Shown here piece after piece: positions 48,312 through 57,514 of a stretch of 64,000 bases of DNA. Source of the DNA: Rhizobacter koreensis (lineage in GTDB: Bacteria; Pseudomonadota; Gammaproteobacteria; Burkholderiales; Burkholderiaceae_C); contig NZ_JABWMJ010000002.1 of NCBI RefSeq assembly GCF_013366375.1, positions 558,001-622,000 on the forward strand, given 5' to 3'. The notes beneath the pieces are model-generated. The model was not told the origin of the DNA. It saw only the letters and a program-made list of their open reading frames with translations, and made no database searches. The position numbers and the translations under genes are program-made. Numbering within the stretch: the stretch's first letter is position 1; each line of letters starts with the position of its first letter.

Positions 48312-49328
48312 ATGAACCACATCCCTTCGCGTTGGCTGCTCGCCGCAGCCGCCTTCCTGGTGCTGCCGGCGGCGGCGCAGACGCTCGGCGGCGGCGGCTC
48401 GCTCGCCACGGGTGGCGCCGGTCCTGACGGCGCGCAGGGGGCGAACGAGGAGCTCGAGCGCTGCAGCGCGCCCAAGGGCACGCTCGCGGTGGTCGAGCCG
48501 CAGAGCCAGGTCGGCGCCAACCTGCAGCGCTACGGGCTCGGCTCGCCGACGCAGGTGCTGCGCATGCTGATCCAGCAGTCCAACTGCTTCCAGGTGGTCG
48601 AGCGCGGCGTCGGCATGAACAGCATGATGCAGGAGCGCTCGCTCGCGAAGTCGGGCGAGCTGCAGAGCGACTCCAACATCGGGCGCGGCCAGATGGTCGC
48701 CGCCGACTTCATCGTGACGCCTTCGGTGGTGTTCAGCGAGAACGACACCGGCGGCGTCGGCGGCGCGATCGGCGGCCTGCTCGGCGGTCGCCATGGCCGG
48801 GCCCTCGGCGCGATCGCCGGTGGCGTCAAGTTCAAGGAGGCCGAAACCAACCTGCTGCTGGTCGACTCGCGCTCGGGCATCCAGGTCGCGGCGGCGCAAG
48901 GCAGCGCGCGCAAGACCGATTTCGCCGTCGGCGGTGCGCTCTGGGGCGGCCTTGCCGCCGCCGGCGGTGGCTACACCCGCACGCCGGAAGGCAAGGTGAT
49001 CGTCGCCTCGTTCATCGACAACTGGAACAACATCGTCCGCAACATCCGCGAGAACCCTTCGCTGGTGCAGGCGCGCGGCAGCGCAGCGTCGCAGCAGAAC
49101 GCCGCGATGAGCGTGCGCGCCAACGCCGGCGCCGCCGGCGACGTGATGCTGCCGAAGATCGCCGGCGTCAAGGTGCTGCGCCAGCCGCGCGACGGCGCCG
49201 GCGAAATGCAGACTCTCACCCGGACCGACGAGGTGCTGCTGCTCGGCGAAGAGCAGAACGGCTACTCGAAGGTGACCTCCTCGCGCGGCGACGGCTGGGT
49301 CAAGACCATCCTCCTCAAGAAACCATGA
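48312..49328 (+). CDS. CsgG/HfaB-like periplasmic protein with SH3-like C-terminus
   Basis: 338-aa secreted protein. Signal peptide about 1-23 (LLAAAAFLVLPAAAQT). The central part resembles CsgG/HfaB family proteins: LGSPTQVLRMLIQQSNCFQVVERG and ARGQMVAADFIVTPSVVF-like strands, then VKFKEAETNLLLVDSRSGIQVA. The C-terminal about 60 residues (VKVLRQPRDGAGEMQTLTRTDE to WVKTILLKKP) fit a bacterial SH3 domain. No lipobox Cys follows the signal. Outer-membrane secretion or an amyloid/adhesin role would be usual for CsgG, but no curli or holdfast genes are near. The stop overlaps the Bug protein ATG (ATGA). Confidence 0.72.
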   Translation: MNHIPSRWLLAAAAFLVLPAAAQTLGGGGSLATGGAGPDGAQGANEELERCSAPKGTLAVVEPQSQVGANLQRYGLGSPTQVLRMLIQQSNCFQVVERGVGMNSMMQERSLAKSGELQSDSNIGRGQMVAADFIVTPSVVFSENDTGGVGGAIGGLLGGRHGRALGAIAGGVKFKEAETNLLLVDSRSGIQVAAAQGSARKTDFAVGGALWGGLAAAGGGYTRTPEGKVIVASFIDNWNNIVRNIRENPSLVQARGSAASQQNAAMSVRANAGAAGDVMLPKIAGVKVLRQPRDGAGEMQTLTRTDEVLLLGEEQNGYSKVTSSRGDGWVKTILLKKP

Positions 49329-50314
49329 AGCGTCGAGCCGTCCTCGGCGCCGCTGCCGCTGTCGCGGTGAGTGGCGCCGCCTTCGCCCAACCCGCGCGCC
49401 CGCTGCGTTTGATCGTTCCCTATCCGCCGGGCGGCCCGCTCGACGTGGTCGCGCGCGCGCTGGCCGAGAAGGTCAAGGACACGCTCGGCACCGTGGTGGT
49501 CGAGAACCGCGCTGGCGCCGGTGGCAATCTCGGTGCCGACGCGGTCGCCAAGGCAGCGCCGGACGGCACGAGCATCGTCATGGGCGCGGTGGCCACCCAC
49601 GCGATCAACCCGTGGCTCTACGCGAAGATCCCGTACGACCCGATCCGCGACTTCACGCCGATCACGCTGGTCGCGCAGGTGCCCAACGTGCTGGTGATGA
49701 ACGCCGACACCGCGGCCAGGCTGGGTATCTCGAGCGTCGCCGACCTCGTGAGCTACGCGCGCCGCAACCCCGGCAAGCTCAACTACGGCTCCGGCGGCAA
49801 CGGCAGCGCAGGGCACCTGGCGGGCGAGATGTTCAAGTCGCGCGCCGGCGTCTTCATGGTCCACATCCCGTACGCCGGCGGCAACCCGGCGCAGCTGGCG
49901 CTGCTCTCGGGCCAGGTCGACCTCAACTTCGATAACCTCGCCGCCGCGTCCGCGAACATCAAGGCCGGCAAGCTGCGCGCCATCGCGGTGACGACGGCGC
50001 GTCGCTCGAGCGCGATGCCCGACGTGCCGACGATCGCCGAGGCCGGCCGTTCGCGCGAGTTCGCGGGGCTTGCGGGGTTCGACATCGACACCTGGTTCGG
50101 CCTGTTCGGCCCGGCGCGGCTGCCGGCGGAGGTGACCGCGCGCCTCAACAAGGCGTTCGTCGACGCGCTCAACGCACCCGACATCCGGGCCCGCCTCGCG
50201 ACGCTGCTCGCCGAACCGGCACCGATGGCGCCCGAGCAGTTCGGCGCCTTCGTGCAGCGCGAGCTCGCGAAGTACCAGTCGCTCGTCAAGCTGAGCGGCG
50301 CGACGGTCGAGTAG
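49325..50314 (+). CDS. Bug/TctC family tripartite tricarboxylate transporter substrate-binding protein
   Basis: 329-aa periplasmic binding protein with a signal peptide (about 1-21, AVSGAAFAQ). Bug family features: RLIVPYPPGGPLDVVAR near the N-terminus, VVVENRAGAGGNLGADAVAKA, then MVHIPYAGGNPAQ and DLNFDNLAAAS. Such proteins bind carboxylates or amides. No TctA/TctB membrane genes are adjacent, so it is one of the orphan Bug receptors abundant in Burkholderiales. Unusually, its start overlaps the stop of a CsgG-like gene. Confidence 0.92.
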   Translation: MKRRAVLGAAAAVAVSGAAFAQPARPLRLIVPYPPGGPLDVVARALAEKVKDTLGTVVVENRAGAGGNLGADAVAKAAPDGTSIVMGAVATHAINPWLYAKIPYDPIRDFTPITLVAQVPNVLVMNADTAARLGISSVADLVSYARRNPGKLNYGSGGNGSAGHLAGEMFKSRAGVFMVHIPYAGGNPAQLALLSGQVDLNFDNLAAASANIKAGKLRAIAVTTARRSSAMPDVPTIAEAGRSREFAGLAGFDIDTWFGLFGPARLPAEVTARLNKAFVDALNAPDIRARLATLLAEPAPMAPEQFGAFVQRELAKYQSLVKLSGATVE

Positions 50315-50387
50315 TGCCGCCGACCGCCGGCGCCGTCGGCGCGCCGGCCGTCACGCCCGCGGCCTTTCCGCACCGTTTCGCCGGGTC

Positions 50388-50413
50388 TTGACGCAGGGGT
50401 GCTTTGCTAGACT
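50388..50413 (+). promoter_or_regulatory. Possible promoter of the polyene-type cluster
   Basis: TTGACG at 50388-50393 and TAGACT at 50408-50413 (extended by TGC at -13 to -15) sit about 90 bases upstream of the acyl carrier protein start. The spacer between the hexamers is 14 bases, shorter than the usual 17, so the assignment is weak; GTCTTG at 50385 gives a 17-base spacer instead. Confidence 0.33.
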
Positions 50414-50499
50414 CGCGCCCTTCCCGCCGCCCTCGGCACGGTCGGCGCGGTATTCGCGCCCGGCCCGGCGGCGCCCCGATTCCCTCGAGTTCCACCCGA

Positions 50500-50769
50500 A
50501 TGTCGTTCGTCCAAACCGACCTGCAGCGCGAAGTCGCCGCTCTCCTCGTCGAAGCGCTCAACCTCGACGTCGCGCCGGAATCGATCGATCCCGACGCGCC
50601 GCTGTACGGCGAAGGTCTCGGGCTCGACTCGATCGACATCCTCGAAGTTGCGCTCGTGGTCTCGCAGCGCTACGGCTTCCAGATGCGCTCGGACGATGCC
50701 GACAACGTGCGCATCTTCCGCTCGCTGGCGAGCCTGGCGGACCACATCGCCGAGCAGCGCAAGGCCTGA
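50500..50769 (+). CDS. Acyl carrier protein of aryl-polyene-type cluster
   Basis: 89-aa ACP. The phosphopantetheine attachment site is GLDSIDILE (Ser in DSID), in the expected mid-protein position. The helical acidic make-up fits ACP. Dedicated ACPs like ApeE and ApeF carry the growing polyene in aryl polyene clusters. It is the first gene of the plus-strand locus; COG4648 follows after 20 bases. ATG at 50500 is the only start that gives a family-length product. Confidence 0.92.
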   Translation: MSFVQTDLQREVAALLVEALNLDVAPESIDPDAPLYGEGLGLDSIDILEVALVVSQRYGFQMRSDDADNVRIFRSLASLADHIAEQRKA

Positions 50770-50789
50770 GGTCACGCGCGAGCACCGGC

Positions 50790-51446
50790 ATGCGAATGCG
50801 CTACGCCGCGATCGCCGTCGCGACGCTCACCTACGTCGCGCTGACGCACTGGCTGATGACCGCCGCGCCCGGCTCGGCGTGGCTCGCGGTGGCGCTCGTG
50901 GTGCCGCTGCTGGTCGGCGCCTCGCTGGTCGCCTGGCGCAAGCGCTGGCGCGTCGTCGCCGCGCTCGGCTTCGCGCTCGCCGCCGGTCTGGTCGGCATGG
51001 CGATGGCAGGCGCCGGCGCGAGCGCGCCGCTGGTCTACCTGGGCCAGCACGTCGCCGTGCACCTTGCGCTCGCCGCCGTGTTCGGCGTCACCCTGCGCCG
51101 CGGTGCGACGCCGTTGATCACGGCGCTCGCCGACCGCGTGCACGGGCCGCTGACACCGGCCAAGAAGGTCTACACGCGCAAGCTCACCATCGTCTGGGTC
51201 GCGTACTTCACGAGCATGGCGGCGCTGTCGGTGCTGCTCTTCGTGGCCGCGCCGTTCGAGGCGTGGGCGGTGTTCGCCAACCTGGTGACGCCGCTCGCGA
51301 TGGGCGTGCTCTTCATCGGCGAGTACTGGCTGCGCTTCGTGCTGCATCCCGAGTTCGAGCGCACTCGCCTCATCGATGCGGTGCGCGCCTATTCGCAGCA
51401 CGGGCGGGCGGCACCGACGCCGCCGGCGCCGCAGCGTCGGCCGTGA
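50790..51446 (+). CDS. COG4648-type predicted membrane protein
   Basis: 218-aa protein with about six hydrophobic segments (near 3-22, 28-46, 54-73, 80-100, 135-158 and 165-185) and a basic loop TPAKKVYTRKLTIVWVAYF. It resembles the COG4648 membrane protein of aryl polyene loci, of unknown molecular function and placed between the ACP and AMP-ligase genes there as well. 76 bases without a clear gene separate it from the next. Confidence 0.82.
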   Translation: MRMRYAAIAVATLTYVALTHWLMTAAPGSAWLAVALVVPLLVGASLVAWRKRWRVVAALGFALAAGLVGMAMAGAGASAPLVYLGQHVAVHLALAAVFGVTLRRGATPLITALADRVHGPLTPAKKVYTRKLTIVWVAYFTSMAALSVLLFVAAPFEAWAVFANLVTPLAMGVLFIGEYWLRFVLHPEFERTRLIDAVRAYSQHGRAAPTPPAPQRRP

Positions 51447-51522
51447 GCGCCCCGCTGTCGCCGAGCGCGCCGCCGAGCCAGCGCGCAACCCGCGTCGCCG
51501 CACGCCGCCGCGAGGTCGCGCG

Positions 51523-52884
51523 ATGACGACGCTCCCGCTACTCGACTTAGACGACCTCTCGCGACCGCTCGCGCGGCGCGGCGAGCACGTCGTCTCGCGC
51601 GCCGACTACCTCGCCCACGTGGCACGGCTCGCCGCGCGGCTTCCCGAGCGCGGCCCGCTGCTCAGCCTGACCGCCGACCGCTATCGCTTCAGCGTCGCGC
51701 TCGGCGCGGCGATGGCGCGCGGCCACACGAGCCTGCTGCCGTCGAACCACACGCCCGACACGCTGGCGCGGCTGAAGAGCCTGTTCCCGAGCGTCTACGC
51801 GCTCGCCGACCAGCCCGACGCCGTCGACGGCATGCCGGCGTTCGCCTACCCCGACCTCGCCGACGAGTCCCGCGGCAACGCCGCGGCCGCACCCGAGATC
51901 GGCACCGACTTCGTGGTCGCCCAGGTCCTGACCTCCGGATCGACCGGCGCGCCGGTGCCGCACCTCAAGCGCTGGGGCCTCCTGGTGCTCAACGCGCGCG
52001 CCGAGGCGCGCCGGCTCGCCGACGCGATGGGGCGCCGCAGCCTCGACGGCGTCTGGCTGGTCGCGACCGTGCCGGCGCAGCACATGTACGGCTTCGAGTC
52101 GACGGTGCTGCTCGCGCTGGTCGGCGGCGCCGCGTTCGACAACGAGCGGCCGTTCTACCCGGCCGACATCGCACGGGCGCTGGCGCGCGCGCCGCGCCCG
52201 CGCATGCTGGTGACGACGCCGTTCCACCTGAAGACGCTGCTCGACGCCGGCATCGAGCTGCCGCCGATCGACCTGCTGCTCAGCGCAACCGCCCCGCTCA
52301 CGCCGCAGCTCGCGACGCGCGCCGAGGCCGCGTTCGGCGCGCCGCTGCTCGAGATCTACGGCTGCACCGAGGCCGGCCAGGTGGCGACGCGGCGCACCAC
52401 CGCGGGCGCCGCGTGGCGCGTCTTCGACGGCCTCGCGCTCGAAGGCAACGGCGCGCAGACGGTCGTGAGCGGCGGCCATGTCGGCGCGCCGACGCCGCTG
52501 GCGGACGTGCTCGAGGTGCTCGACCCGCAGACCTTCCGCCTGCTCGGCCGCTCGAACGACCTCGTCAACATCGCCGGCAAGCGCAGCTCGCTCGGTCACC
52601 TGAACCACCAGCTGAACACGATCGACGGCGTCGTCGACGGCGCGTTCTGGATGCCGCCCGACGACGGCAGCGAGATCGTCCGCCTGGTCGCGTTCGTCGT
52701 CGCCCCGACGCTCGCGCGCCGTGCCGTCGTCGATGCGCTGCGCACGCGGGTCGACGCGGCGTTCCTGCCGCGCCGCGTCGTGTTCGTCGACGCGCTGCCA
52801 CGCGAGGCGACCGGCAAGCTCACCGCGGGACGGCTCGCCGAGTTCGCCGCGGCCACGCTGGGTGGCAGCGGCGCCGCGCGATGA
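51523..52884 (+). CDS. AMP-dependent ligase (polyene starter-activating type)
   Basis: 453-aa adenylate-forming enzyme. The A-core motif is VLTSGSTGAP (residue about 140), the A5 motif YGCTEAGQ near 285, and the C-terminal Lys in REATGKLTAG near 430. In aryl polyene clusters ApeH, an ATP-dependent ligase, activates 4-hydroxybenzoate for loading onto an ACP; the same is inferred here. It is about 450 aa, typical of this branch, which lacks a large lid domain. The stop overlaps the dehydratase ATG (ATGA). Confidence 0.9.
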   Translation: MTTLPLLDLDDLSRPLARRGEHVVSRADYLAHVARLAARLPERGPLLSLTADRYRFSVALGAAMARGHTSLLPSNHTPDTLARLKSLFPSVYALADQPDAVDGMPAFAYPDLADESRGNAAAAPEIGTDFVVAQVLTSGSTGAPVPHLKRWGLLVLNARAEARRLADAMGRRSLDGVWLVATVPAQHMYGFESTVLLALVGGAAFDNERPFYPADIARALARAPRPRMLVTTPFHLKTLLDAGIELPPIDLLLSATAPLTPQLATRAEAAFGAPLLEIYGCTEAGQVATRRTTAGAAWRVFDGLALEGNGAQTVVSGGHVGAPTPLADVLEVLDPQTFRLLGRSNDLVNIAGKRSSLGHLNHQLNTIDGVVDGAFWMPPDDGSEIVRLVAFVVAPTLARRAVVDALRTRVDAAFLPRRVVFVDALPREATGKLTAGRLAEFAAATLGGSGAAR

Positions 52885-53375
52885 GCGACGCCGGCCCGAA
52901 CGCCGCTACCGGGCGCGAGCCGCACGAGGTGGCCAGCCGATCCCCTGGCGCGACGCTGGCGCAGCCGGGCGACGCGTCGGTGCCGCGGTCGCCCGACGCC
53001 GCCGACCCGCGTGGCGCCGCGCTGCACACGGTCGAGATCGACGTCGCGCCCGACCATCCCGCGTTCGACGGTCACTTTCCCGACAATCCGCTGCTGCCGG
53101 GCGTGGTGCTGCTCGCCGAGGTGCTCGAGGCCGCCGCCGCCGCGCCGGCGCTCGCCGCGCGCATCGGCAGCGCGCCGCGCATCGGTCAGGTGAAGTTCCT
53201 CGGCGCGGTCGGGCCCGGCACGCGCCTCGCGATCCGCTTCGCCGACGCGCCGAACGGCCTTCGCTTCGACGTGCGCATCGTCGCTGCCGACGCCGAACGC
53301 GATGCCGCGACCGGGCTCGTCGAGCGCGCACCGGCACGCTCGGACGCCGCGCCCGCCGCGGGCGGCGGTCGATGA
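52881..53375 (+). CDS. Hotdog-fold 3-hydroxyacyl-ACP dehydratase (first)
   Basis: 164-aa FabZ/FabA-like dehydratase. The catalytic motif HPAFDGHFPDNPLLPGV (residues about 58-74) contains the FabZ-type His. The first 45 residues are a disordered Pro/Ala/Arg-rich extension. It would dehydrate 3-hydroxyacyl-ACP to the enoyl intermediate. The start (ATGA) is coupled to the ligase and the stop (ATGA) to the LPLAT gene. A second dehydratase is present at 58359, as in APE loci (ApeI and ApeP). Confidence 0.86.
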   Translation: MSDAGPNAATGREPHEVASRSPGATLAQPGDASVPRSPDAADPRGAALHTVEIDVAPDHPAFDGHFPDNPLLPGVVLLAEVLEAAAAAPALAARIGSAPRIGQVKFLGAVGPGTRLAIRFADAPNGLRFDVRIVAADAERDAATGLVERAPARSDAAPAAGGGR

Positions 53376-54334
53376 AGGCGCGCGAGGCGACCAGCCCGCC
53401 GGCGCGCTGGACCGAGCACCGGGAGCGCGGGAGCCTCGTCTGGCTGCGCGCGATGCGCAACGTCGCGATCGCGCTCGGCCGCCCAGGGGCGCGCCTGCTG
53501 CTGCATCCGATCGCGCTCTACTTCGTGCTGGCCGCCGGCGCGGCGCGGCGCGAGTCGCGGCGCTATCTCGCGCGCGCGCTCGGCCGGCGTCCGACCGCGC
53601 TCGACGTCTACCGCCATTTCCATGCGTTCGCCTCGACGGTGCTCGACCGCGTCTACCTGCTGCAGGAGCGCTTCGAGCAGTTCGACGTGCACGCCACCGG
53701 CATCCGCACCATCCTCGACCCCTTCGAGCGCGGCGACGGCGCCCTGCTGTTCGGCGCCCATGTGGGCAGCTTCGAGGCGCTGCGTGCGATCGGCCACGAA
53801 CACGGCCTGCGCGTCGCGATGGTCATGTACGAGGACAACGCCCGGCTGATCAACGAGACGCTGGCGGCGCTCGCGCCGGATGCGAGCCTGCACACGATCG
53901 GCCTCGGCAAGGTCGACGCGATGATCGCGCTCAAGCGCTGGCTCGACGACGGCGGCGTCGCGGGCCTGCTGGCCGACCGTACGCTGCCGGTGCAGTCGGC
54001 GCGCTCGCGCAACGTGCGGGTGCCGTTCCTCGGCAGCCCCGCGACCTTCTCGGACGGCCCGTTCCGCCTGGCCGCGATGCTGCGCCGGCCGGTGGTCTTC
54101 ATGGCCGGCATCTACCGCGGCGGGCGCGCGTACGAGCTGCGCTTCGCGCAGATCGCCGACTTCAGCGCGACGCCGCCGGCCGAGCGCGACGCCGCCATCC
54201 GCGCCGGGCTCGAGCGCTACGTCGCCACGCTCGAGGCGCTCTGCCGCGAGGCGCCGTACAACTGGTTCAACTTCTTCGACTTCTGGGCATTCGATGAGAC
54301 CGCTGCCGAACCTGCATCCGACGCTGCCGGCTGA
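53372..54334 (+). CDS. LPLAT family acyltransferase
   Basis: 320-aa lysophospholipid acyltransferase-like protein. A basic N-terminus leads into a hydrophobic segment (about 34-55). The catalytic HxxxxD-type motif appears as GAHVGSFEAL; DRTLPV and VPFLGSPATF are the substrate-side motifs. It resembles LpxL/HtrB-like acyltransferases found in polyene clusters, which transfer the polyene to a lipid or sugar-lipid anchor. Starts by overlapping the dehydratase stop. Its 3' end overlaps the LolA-like gene by 41 bases. Confidence 0.84.
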   Translation: MKAREATSPPARWTEHRERGSLVWLRAMRNVAIALGRPGARLLLHPIALYFVLAAGAARRESRRYLARALGRRPTALDVYRHFHAFASTVLDRVYLLQERFEQFDVHATGIRTILDPFERGDGALLFGAHVGSFEALRAIGHEHGLRVAMVMYEDNARLINETLAALAPDASLHTIGLGKVDAMIALKRWLDDGGVAGLLADRTLPVQSARSRNVRVPFLGSPATFSDGPFRLAAMLRRPVVFMAGIYRGGRAYELRFAQIADFSATPPAERDAAIRAGLERYVATLEALCREAPYNWFNFFDFWAFDETAAEPASDAAG

Positions 54335-54974
54335 CGCGTGCGGCGCCCGTCGGCGCGTGCTCGCGGCGGCGCTGGGGCTCTTCGGCGGCGCGGCGCTCGC
54401 GGGCGGCGCGCCGCTCGATCTCGCGCAGCTGATGCAGGCGCTCGCCCGCACCCGTGCCGGCGAAGCGACGTTCGTCGAGCGTCGCGAGGTGCAGATCCTC
54501 GACCGCACCGTCGAATCGACCGGGCGGCTCTCGTTCCAGGCGCCCGACACGTTCGTGCGCGAGACGCTGCGCCCGACCAACGAGCGGCTCGCCGTGAGCG
54601 GCAACCAGGTGACGATGTCGCGCGGCGGACGCAGCCGCACGATGGACCTGGACGCCGTGCCCGAAGCGGCAGTCATCGTCGAGGCGATCCGCGGCACCCT
54701 GACCGGAAACCGCGCCGCGCTCGAGAAGCTGTTCGTTCCCACCGTCTCGGGCAGCCTCGACGCCTGGCAGCTCGACCTGGTGCCGCGCGAGGCGCGCATG
54801 CGCGGCCAGGTCGCGTCGGTGCGGGTCTCGGGCCGCGCCGAGATCGTGCGCGAGGTCGCGGTGCAGCTCGCCGACGGCGACCGTTCGGTGATGACGATCG
54901 AGCCGGTCGGCGACGCCAGGCGCGCCGGCGACAACGCCCGGCCGGGCGCACGCCCGGCATCGCCGGCGCGCTGA
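54294..54974 (+). CDS. LolA-like outer-membrane lipoprotein carrier protein
   Basis: 226-aa secreted protein with a signal peptide (about 1-38, ALGLFGGAALAGGA). The LolA-type beta fold shows RAGEATFVERREVQILDRTVESTGRLSFQAPDTFVRE and LAVSGNQVTMSRGG, with alternating hydrophobic strands. A Pro/Ala tail ends the protein. In aryl polyene loci a LolA-like protein (such as ApeL) is thought to shuttle the pigment lipid across the periplasm. It starts inside the LPLAT gene and ends 11 bases before the MMPL gene. Confidence 0.86.
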   Translation: MRPLPNLHPTLPADACGARRRVLAAALGLFGGAALAGGAPLDLAQLMQALARTRAGEATFVERREVQILDRTVESTGRLSFQAPDTFVRETLRPTNERLAVSGNQVTMSRGGRSRTMDLDAVPEAAVIVEAIRGTLTGNRAALEKLFVPTVSGSLDAWQLDLVPREARMRGQVASVRVSGRAEIVREVAVQLADGDRSVMTIEPVGDARRAGDNARPGARPASPAR

Positions 54975-54985
54975 CCGCGCACCGC

Positions 54986-57514
54986 ATGCACACCTCGCCG
55001 ACGCCGCGCCGCTGGTCGCGCCGGCCCGCGCTGTGGGTCTGGCTCGGCTTTCTCGCGGTCGCGGCCGGCATCGCCGCGCGCAGCCACTACGTCGCCGACC
55101 TCACGGCGTTCCTGCCGACCGCTCCCACCGCCGAGCAGGCAGCGATGCTCGACCAGCTGACCAGCGGCAGTGCGGCGCGCCTGGTGCTGATCGGCATCGA
55201 GGGCGGCAGCGCGGAAAAGCGCGCTGCGGCGTCCCGGCGGCTCGGCGCGGAGCTGCGCGCGAGCGGCGAGTTCGACTCGGTGAACAACGGCGACACCGCT
55301 CCGTGGCAGGCGGCCGGCGAGTTCCTGTTCCAGCACCGCTACCAGCTGAGCCCGGCAGTCGCAGCCGAGCGCTTCACGGTCGAGGGATTGCGCGCCGCGA
55401 TCGACGAGACCGTCTCGCTGCTCGGCACCCCGGCGGGGTCGATGATCAAGCCGATCCTGTTCCGCGACCCGACCGGCGAGACGGCGCGCATGGCCGAGGC
55501 GATGCTGCCCGAGCGCGGCCCGGCAAGCGTCGGCGGCGTCTGGGCGTCGCGAACCACCGAGCGCGCCGTGCTCGTCGCCGTGACGCACGCTGAGGGCTCC
55601 GACATCGACGGCCAGGAGCGCGCGCTCGGCGCGGTGAACATGCGCTTCGCCGCACTCGGCGATCCGGAGCTGCGCCTCGTCGTGACCGGCCCGGCCAGCT
55701 TCGCGGTCTCCTCGCGCGCGAGGATCAAGAGCGAGGTCGAGCGCCTCGCGATCGCCGGCAGCGTGCTCGTCGTCGCCCTGCTCCTGGTCGCGTTCGGCAC
55801 CCTGCGCTCGCTGGCGATCGCGGTGCTGCCGGTCGCCAGCGGCGTGCTCGCCGGCATCTCGGCGGTGAGCCTCGGCTTCGGCCAGGTTCACGGCATGACG
55901 CTCGGCTTCGGCACCACGCTGATCGGCGAGGCGGTCGACTACGCGATCTACTACCTGATCCAGGCGCGACGCCGACCGGCGGGCGGCACCGCCATCAGCG
56001 CGGCGGCGAACGGCACGCCAGCGTCCGCATCGTCCGAACCCGCGACCATCACTCGCGCGACGCCCTATGGTGCGCCGGCCGGCGGCCCGGCAGCGTCGAC
56101 CGCGCCCGCACCGAGCGACAGCGCCGAAACTGGCGCCGCCCACTGGATCCGCGACAGCTGGCCGACCGTGCGGCTCGGCCTCCTCACGTCGATCTGCGGC
56201 TTCGCGGCGCTGATCTTCGCGGGCTTTCCGGGGCTCGCGCAGCTCGGCGTGTTCTCGGTCGCGGGCCTTGCGGCGGCGGCGTTGACGACGCGCTTCGTGT
56301 TCCCGGTGCTGGCGCCGAACGGCGCCCCGGGCACGGCGCTGCGCGCCCGCCTCGGCCATTTGACCGGCCGCGCGACCGCGGCACTGCCGCGCGCGCGGGT
56401 GCCGTGCCTCGTGCTGACCGCGCTCGCGGTGGTCGCGCTCGTGCTGCTGCCGTCGCCGTGGCGCGGCGAGCTCTCCGGCCTCAGCCCGGTTTCTCCGGCC
56501 GAAATCGAACGCGACGCCGAGCTGCGCGCCGACGTGGGTGCGGCCGACGCCGGCACGCTGGTGGTGCTGAGCGCGGCGAGCGAAGCGGCGGCGCTCGCGG
56601 CCGCCGAAGCGGCCGGCCGGCGCCTCGACCGCCTCGTCGAGGCCGGCGCGCTGCAGGGCTACGACTCGCCGGCGCGCATGCTGCCGAGCCCGCAGACGCA
56701 GCGCCAGCGCCTGGCGGCGCTGCCGGATGCCGCGACGCTGCGCGAGCGGCTCGCGCAGGCGACCGTCGACGGACCGATCGCCGCGGCGCGCCTCGAGCCA
56801 TTCATCGCCGACGTCGACGCGGCGCGCCGGCTCGCGCCGCTGGACCGCGCCGCGATCGAGCAGACGCCGCTGCGCACAGCGGTCGACGCGATGCTGATCG
56901 GCGGCCACGACGGCAAGCCGTGGCGCGCGCTGCTCAGCCTGCACGCGCCCCCGCGCGGCATCGACACCGCGGCCGTGCGCAAGGCGCTCGCCGACGTGCC
57001 CGGCGCGCAGATCGTCGACACCAAGCGCGAGCTCGACGCGATCTACGCCGGTTACCTGCAGCGCGCGCTGCTGCAGGCGGGCGTCGGCGCCGTCGCGGTG
57101 CTCGCCCTGCTGGCGCTCTATCTGCGCAGCTGGCGCCGCCTCGTCGGCATCGCCCAGCCGATCGGCGCTGCGGTGCTGATCGTGCTGGCGGTGCTGACCG
57201 CGAGCGGCGTCGCGCTCGGCATCCTGCACCTCGTGGGGCTGCTGCTCGTCGTCGCGATCGGCTCCAACTACGCGCTCTTCTTCGACAGCCTGCGCGAGAC
57301 CGGCAGCGCCGACGCCGACACGCTGGCGTCGCTGCTGCTCGCCAACCTCACGGCGGTGACGTCGTTCGTGTTGCTCGCGCTCTCGAGCATGCCGGTGCTC
57401 AAGGCGATCGGGCTCGTCGTCGCGCCGGGCACCTTCGCCTGCCTGCTGCTGTCGGCCGCGTTCGTGCACGAGCGGGCGGCGCCCGCCGCAACGCGTGCAG
57501 GAGAACGCGCGTGA
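54986..57514 (+). CDS. MMPL/RND-type exporter
   Basis: 842-aa membrane protein with two repeats of a first helix, a large periplasmic domain and a helix cluster. Helix 1 is about 15-33. The first cluster includes LAIAGSVLVVALLLVAFGTL and GMTLGFGTTLIGEAVDYAIYYL; the second is near 690-830. An Ala/Thr/Pro-rich insertion (about residues 331-386) follows the DYAIYYLIQARRR stretch. MMPL proteins export lipids; here the likely cargo is the polyene lipid. The start is ATG at 54986, placed before a basic N-terminus. The GTGA overlap with the deacetylase gene suggests coupling. Confidence 0.86.
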   Translation: MHTSPTPRRWSRRPALWVWLGFLAVAAGIAARSHYVADLTAFLPTAPTAEQAAMLDQLTSGSAARLVLIGIEGGSAEKRAAASRRLGAELRASGEFDSVNNGDTAPWQAAGEFLFQHRYQLSPAVAAERFTVEGLRAAIDETVSLLGTPAGSMIKPILFRDPTGETARMAEAMLPERGPASVGGVWASRTTERAVLVAVTHAEGSDIDGQERALGAVNMRFAALGDPELRLVVTGPASFAVSSRARIKSEVERLAIAGSVLVVALLLVAFGTLRSLAIAVLPVASGVLAGISAVSLGFGQVHGMTLGFGTTLIGEAVDYAIYYLIQARRRPAGGTAISAAANGTPASASSEPATITRATPYGAPAGGPAASTAPAPSDSAETGAAHWIRDSWPTVRLGLLTSICGFAALIFAGFPGLAQLGVFSVAGLAAAALTTRFVFPVLAPNGAPGTALRARLGHLTGRATAALPRARVPCLVLTALAVVALVLLPSPWRGELSGLSPVSPAEIERDAELRADVGAADAGTLVVLSAASEAAALAAAEAAGRRLDRLVEAGALQGYDSPARMLPSPQTQRQRLAALPDAATLRERLAQATVDGPIAAARLEPFIADVDAARRLAPLDRAAIEQTPLRTAVDAMLIGGHDGKPWRALLSLHAPPRGIDTAAVRKALADVPGAQIVDTKRELDAIYAGYLQRALLQAGVGAVAVLALLALYLRSWRRLVGIAQPIGAAVLIVLAVLTASGVALGILHLVGLLLVVAIGSNYALFFDSLRETGSADADTLASLLLANLTAVTSFVLLALSSMPVLKAIGLVVAPGTFACLLLSAAFVHERAAPAATRAGERA

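Noticed and set aside
53186..57469. Minus-strand open frame of about 1400 codons across the LPLAT-LolA-MMPL region
   Set aside because: The opposite strand carries several clear families with catalytic motifs and overlapping starts. The antisense frame shows only repetitive Arg/Gln/Asp.
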